Part shown: positions 15,665-18,395 of the stretch, piece by piece | Layout: each line of letters opens with the position of its first letter | Numbering within the stretch: position 1 is the stretch's first letter | NCBI GenBank assembly: GCA_038751255.1 | Contig: JBCDGN010000075.1 | Location: 1 to 18,395, forward strand | DNA from: JANSYP01 sp038751255 | GTDB taxonomy: Bacteria > Pseudomonadota > Alphaproteobacteria > Rhodobacterales > Rhodobacteraceae | Reading direction: 5' to 3' | Length of the DNA: 18,395 nucleotides | The notes under the pieces: generated by a model | The model's database searches: none | The model's input: the letters and a program-made list of their open reading frames with translations, nothing else | What the model was told of the DNA's origin: nothing | Translations under genes and position numbers: made by a program

Positions 15665-15847
15665 GGGACACCCTGGAAATCGGCTGGTTTGCGTGTTGGC
15701 CCGGGTTTATCCATGTGCCGATGGGGTGTCCACAGCCGAACGTCTAGGGCTGGCATGGATCAACCTGAGAATTTTCGCGGGAAGTCGACGGGCAGTCGAA
15801 ACGCCCACCGACGCCATTTTTCGTTTTGCTGGAAAGCAGATGGCGAA

Positions 15848-15866
15848 GGAATGCCTCAGGCACCCC
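15848..15866 (-). terminator. weak hairpin downstream of recA
   Basis: On the minus strand GGGGTGCC and GGCATTCC pair (8 bp including two G-T pairs) around a TGA loop, about 20 bases past the recA stop. The T run after it is poor (TTC), so it is a doubtful terminator. The rest of 15665-15886 shows no gene. Confidence 0.28.
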
Positions 15867-15886
15867 CAAAGCTTTTGAGCGAAGGG

Positions 15887-16966
15887 TCAGCCCTCTAGCA
15901 CACCACCGTCCGACTCGCCCGGCGGTAGATCGAAATCAAGCCCATGGGCCGCGCGGATCTTGTCCTCGATCTCAAAGGCGATTTGCGCATTCTCTTTTAG
16001 AAAGGCCTTGGCGTTTTCTCGGCCCTGACCAATACGCTCATCGCCATAAGAGAACCAAGACCCAGATTTCTCAACGACCCCAGCTTTGACCCCCAAATCG
16101 AGCAATTCGCCCATCTTGGAGATGCCTTCGCCATACATGATGTCGAATTCTACCTGCTTGAACGGCGGAGCGACCTTGTTTTTAACGATTTTCACCCGTG
16201 TGGCGTTGCCAACCACCTCGTCGCGATCCTTCAGGGCGCCGATGCGGCGAATGTCGAGACGCACGGAGGAGTAAAATTTCAGCGCGTTTCCGCCATTCGT
16301 GGTTTCTGGGCTGCCGAACATCACTCCGATCTTCATCCGGATCTGGTTGATGAAGATCACCATACAGTTGGAGCGACTGATCGAGCCGGTGAGCTTGCGC
16401 ATCGCTTGGCTCATCAACCGGGCTTGCGCGCCGACCTGAGCATCGCCCATATCGCCTTCAAGCTCCGCCTTAGGCGTCAGCGCGGCAACACTATCGACCA
16501 CCACCATGCTGATCGCGCCAGAGCGGACAAGTGTATCGGTGATTTCCAGCGCTTGCTCACCCGTATCAGGCTGTGAGATCAAGAGTTCATCCAGATCGAC
16601 ACCCAACTTCCGCGCATATTGCGGATCAAGCGCGTGTTCTGCATCGACAAAGGCGCAAACGCCGCGTTTTTTCTGCTCTTCGGCAACACAATGGAGCGTC
16701 AACGTGGTCTTGCCGGAGCTCTCTGGGCCGTAAATCTCGATGATCCGGCCCTTTGGGAGACCCCCAATGCCAAGCGCGATGTCGAGCCCAAGCGAGCCCG
16801 TCGACGTGGCCTCGATCTCTTGCACAGCGCCTTCTTGGCCCAGCTTCATGATCGAGCCTTTGCCAAATTGCCGTTCGATCTGAGCGAGCGCGGAGTCGAG
16901 CGCTTTTTGTTTGTCCATCTTGCGCGATCCGTCGAGTTCAAGAAGATTAGAAGCGTTGGACGCCAT
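15887..16966 (-). CDS. recA: RecA recombinase
   Basis: A 359-residue RecA: ATP-dependent strand exchange and LexA co-protease. Motifs: MDKQKALDSALAQIERQFGK (17-36), Walker A GPESSGKT (80-87), Walker B in MVVVDSVAAL, MAW-type loop GDAQVGAQARLMSQAMRKL, and the DNA-binding region IFINQIRMKIGVMFGSPETTNGG. The start is the ATG at 16966 (MASNASNLLE), with AAGGACAGGA upstream. The frame is open back to 17065, but that part covers the SOS box and promoter and cannot be coding. An internal ATG at residue 17 is a possible alternative. The gene is regulated by LexA through the site at 17017-17031. Confidence 0.99.
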   Translation of the reverse strand: MASNASNLLELDGSRKMDKQKALDSALAQIERQFGKGSIMKLGQEGAVQEIEATSTGSLGLDIALGIGGLPKGRIIEIYGPESSGKTTLTLHCVAEEQKKRGVCAFVDAEHALDPQYARKLGVDLDELLISQPDTGEQALEITDTLVRSGAISMVVVDSVAALTPKAELEGDMGDAQVGAQARLMSQAMRKLTGSISRSNCMVIFINQIRMKIGVMFGSPETTNGGNALKFYSSVRLDIRRIGALKDRDEVVGNATRVKIVKNKVAPPFKQVEFDIMYGEGISKMGELLDLGVKAGVVEKSGSWFSYGDERIGQGRENAKAFLKENAQIAFEIEDKIRAAHGLDFDLPPGESDGGVLEG

Positions 16967-17016
16967 GTATCCTGTCCTTGTTTCACAGGCCGCCCAAAGC
17001 GGCAATGATGTGTTTT

Positions 17017-17031
17017 GTTCTGCTCTTGTTC
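17017..17031 (-). promoter_or_regulatory. LexA (SOS) box of recA
   Basis: GTTC-TGCTCTT-GTTC on the plus strand (GAAC-N7-GAAC on the minus strand) is the exact alphaproteobacterial LexA direct-repeat consensus GTTC-N7-GTTC. It lies 51-65 bases before the recA ATG and directly after the candidate -10 hexamer, so LexA bound here would block initiation. This also supports the placement in Alphaproteobacteria. Confidence 0.9.
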
Positions 17032-17034
17032 TCT

Positions 17035-17040
17035 TAGATA
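17035..17040 (-). promoter_or_regulatory. candidate recA -10 element
   Basis: TATCTA on the minus strand sits just upstream of the LexA box. A -35 match is unclear: TTGCAG is 15 bases and TTGATT 19 bases upstream, so the spacing is not ideal in either case. The position relative to the box is what suggests it. Confidence 0.45.
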
Positions 17041-17293
17041 TGACCCGAAGATCACCTGCAATCAATGAAATTTTGTCTCAAACTGTTCAGGAGGAATTAA
17101 AAATTCGTTGCCGGGGTCGTTTTGGATTCTCTTGGACGACAGACAACTCGGCTCTTTGGGCCACCAACACCCCAAATTCAGAACAACAGTTGTTAGCCTA
17201 ATGCCGATGAAAGATAGAAGTGCGCGCTCAGTCACTGATGCGGCGCTTTGTGCGCATGCCTGATTTTGGCTTTGACCTCGGTAACTCCAGGAC

Positions 17294-17851
17294 TCAACCC
17301 GCAGAGAGGGTGCGTTTCGTCAGGATCTCATGCATTTTATTTCTCTCCGGAATAGGCACCCCGAAATACTGCGCTAACCAAGCGCCATCGATAGCAAAAC
17401 GAGCAATATTTAGTTCAATATCGGCCGGGTCCTCTCGATACAGCGCGAGTTGATCGCTCAACCAATTGGTCCATTTCAGGCGAAGCGCGTGATCATCGAG
17501 CATGAGAAGCGAAAGGGCGATCCACGTTTCGTCCGTTGCTGGTGCGTCGCCGCCAAAGGCCAGATCGATGTAAGCGCGGGTGAAAACCCCGCGAGCGGCT
17601 CTGTCGTTCGAAGCCCGATGTTCGATCTCAGATGCCAGTTGTTCAAGCACTTCCTCGAAGATCGCATCAATCAACGCCTGCTTGCTAGGGTAGTGATGAA
17701 GGAACCCACCCTTCGTCACTCCTGCTGCGGATGCAACGGCGTGAACGGTTATGGCTGAAAGGCCGCCCTCAACGGCCAACCTTTTGGCTGCATCCATAAG
17801 GCGGCGTCTGACCGCTTGCGGAGCTTTCGCCCTTTTGTAGGCTTCTGACAT
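17294..17851 (-). CDS. TetR/AcrR-family transcriptional repressor
   Basis: A 185-residue TetR-type regulator. The N-terminal DNA-binding domain is VRRRLMDAAKRLAVEGGLSA (14-33), followed by the helix-turn-helix ITVHAVASAAGVTKGGFLHHYPSKQALIDAIFEEV (34-68). The C-terminal helical domain would bind a ligand. It begins one base after the stop of the SMR pump gene, so the two form an operon with the regulator second. This fits autoregulation in which a pump substrate relieves repression. The start is the ATG at 17851; it lacks a clear SD, and translation may depend on coupling with the pump gene. Confidence 0.93.
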   Translation of the reverse strand: MSEAYKRAKAPQAVRRRLMDAAKRLAVEGGLSAITVHAVASAAGVTKGGFLHHYPSKQALIDAIFEEVLEQLASEIEHRASNDRAARGVFTRAYIDLAFGGDAPATDETWIALSLLMLDDHALRLKWTNWLSDQLALYREDPADIELNIARFAIDGAWLAQYFGVPIPERNKMHEILTKRTLSAG

Positions 17852-17852
17852 G

Positions 17853-18197
17853 TCAGTGGGAAACGCTAGCAGACAGCAAGTTCATGACAAGCACACCGCC
17901 GACAATCATCGCGATTCCCGTCAGGGCCCAAAAGTCCAGGGTCACCTTGAACGCCACGACGCTGACCACTGCCGTCAGGACGATCCCGAGCCCAGCCCAC
18001 ACAGCATATGCCACGCCAAGCGGCACCATCTTCAACGCAAGAGACAGGCAATAAAGGGACAGAACAAAACAGACCATCATCCCGAATGTCGGCCATAGCT
18101 TTGTAAACTGATGTGACATCTTCAGCAGGGTCGAGCCGCTGACCTCTAGAATGATTGCGGCTCCTAAAGCAGTGTATGCGGCAAGCATTGTGTTCAT
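17853..18197 (-). CDS. SMR-family multidrug efflux protein (EmrE/QacE-like)
   Basis: A 114-residue four-helix small multidrug resistance transporter; the family exports cationic drugs or guanidinium-like compounds with proton antiport as a dual-topology dimer. The essential glutamate is E18 in AIILEVSGSTLLK. Other marks: TKLWPTFGMMVCFVLSLYCLSLAL, GVAYAVWAGLGIVL with the conserved Trp, and the NLLS ending as in EmrE. The ATG at 18197 has AAGGTG six bases upstream; the ATG at 18212 (five extra residues) lacks an SD. It is followed after one base by the TetR gene. The balance of Qac-type and Gdx-type features looks closer to EmrE, but substrate is not certain. Confidence 0.93.
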   Translation of the reverse strand: MNTMLAAYTALGAAIILEVSGSTLLKMSHQFTKLWPTFGMMVCFVLSLYCLSLALKMVPLGVAYAVWAGLGIVLTAVVSVVAFKVTLDFWALTGIAMIVGGVLVMNLLSASVSH

Positions 18198-18231
18198 TAT
18201 CAACACCTTCATCGATTAGTAGATGTAACAT

Positions 18232-18241
18232 ACCATACGGT
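18232..18241. promoter_or_regulatory. candidate TetR operator upstream of the SMR gene
   Basis: ACCATACGGT is a pseudo-palindrome (arms ACCGT and ATGGT on the minus strand, 4 of 5 matching). It lies 35-44 bases upstream of the pump ATG, just before a possible -10 (TATGTT) with TTAGAA 16 bases upstream as -35. Position and symmetry fit a repressor site for the cognate TetR protein. Confidence 0.35.
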
Positions 18242-18245
18242 TGGT

Positions 18246-18395
18246 TTCTTCTAAGAGTGCTTCTCTAAGAAGGCAACCCAGCATGAGCACCCCTAGTGCG
18301 GTAAGTGCTCTTGGATTGTGAAAGTAAGCAGTGTCCCGCCATCGCGGTCATGAGTCTTGAAGCAATGACGGTCAGATCTGCACAGAGACCCAAAC
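18246..18395. other. right-edge intergenic sequence
   Basis: Positions 18246-18272 contain TTCTT and AAGAA flanking two near-copies of a CTTCT(CT)AAGA motif (18248-18257 and 18260-18271), possibly a second regulator-binding element for the SMR/TetR unit. The remainder shows no family-recognisable frame. An ATG at 18350 stays open to the edge but has no SD. Confidence 0.3.

Larger units (their letters stand above)
16967..17293. other. intergenic region between the TetR gene and recA
   Basis: It holds the recA leader, LexA box and promoter (to about 17070). The part further from recA has a 13-base palindrome AACAAC-A-GTTGTT at 17182-17194 and a GC-rich imperfect stem near 17235-17260 that may end the tetR transcript. 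A plus-strand AGGAGG at 17089-17094 has no start codon at a suitable distance. No gene is supported here. Confidence 0.5.

Noticed and set aside
16967..17065. 33-codon N-terminal extension of recA
   Set aside because: It covers the LexA box and promoter and does not resemble known RecA N-termini.
17089..17201. Plus-strand AGGAGG followed by an open frame in the recA promoter region
   Set aside because: No ATG, GTG or TTG at a proper distance, and the frame is part of the promoter region.
18350..18395. Open ATG frame running off the right edge
   Set aside because: Only 15 codons, no SD, cannot be judged.

Overview
The window looks like a chromosomal segment of an alphaproteobacterium, most likely a Rhodobacterales (Roseobacter-group) bacterium. 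The basis is moderately high GC, GC-biased codon use, the alaS and recA sequence types, and a GTTC-N7-GTTC alphaproteobacterial LexA box in front of recA. Species cannot be named from sequence alone. Almost every gene lies on the minus strand; only the first two (a DUF427 protein and an ABC1/AarF-family kinase-like protein) are on the plus strand. No tRNA, rRNA, CRISPR array or complete insertion sequence was seen.

Layout, left to right. Positions 1-814 hold no gene I can support, apart from a possible minus-strand start running off the left edge. The DUF427 protein (815-1282) and ABC1 kinase-like protein (1397-2716) follow. The ABC1 gene converges on a tight four-gene minus-strand operon (7284 to 2734): an alpha/beta hydrolase fused to a polytopic membrane domain, a small membrane protein of unknown family, a MoxR-type AAA+ ATPase, and a metallopeptidase-like/VWA protein. 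Each junction is a 4-base stop/start overlap (GTGA, ATGA, CTGA), and the last overlap implies a CTG start. Upstream lie a GNAT acetyltransferase (7352-8104) and an MddA-like methanethiol S-methyltransferase (8230-8985). In front of mddA are a near-perfect 20-bp palindrome and a pair of 9-bp repeats spaced 11 bp apart.

After a 0.6-kb intergenic stretch comes a long collinear minus-strand run, read from 15664 down to 9623: alaS, a DUF1330 protein, a secreted histidine phosphatase, a MOSC protein, pheS, and two tandem paralogous exported cupins. Several junctions are coupled: Shine-Dalgarno (SD) sites sit inside the ends of alaS and pheS, and there are ATGA overlaps. pheT does not follow pheS. 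Upstream of alaS is recA with its SOS box. A two-gene SMR efflux pump/TetR repressor unit closes the window, with a pseudo-palindromic candidate operator upstream.

The most unusual content is the hydrolase/MoxR/VWA operon (membrane-tethered, CTG start, degenerate HExxH), the operator-like structures upstream of mddA, and the pheS-coupled exported cupin pair. All functional statements rest on motif recognition by eye, not on database searches.
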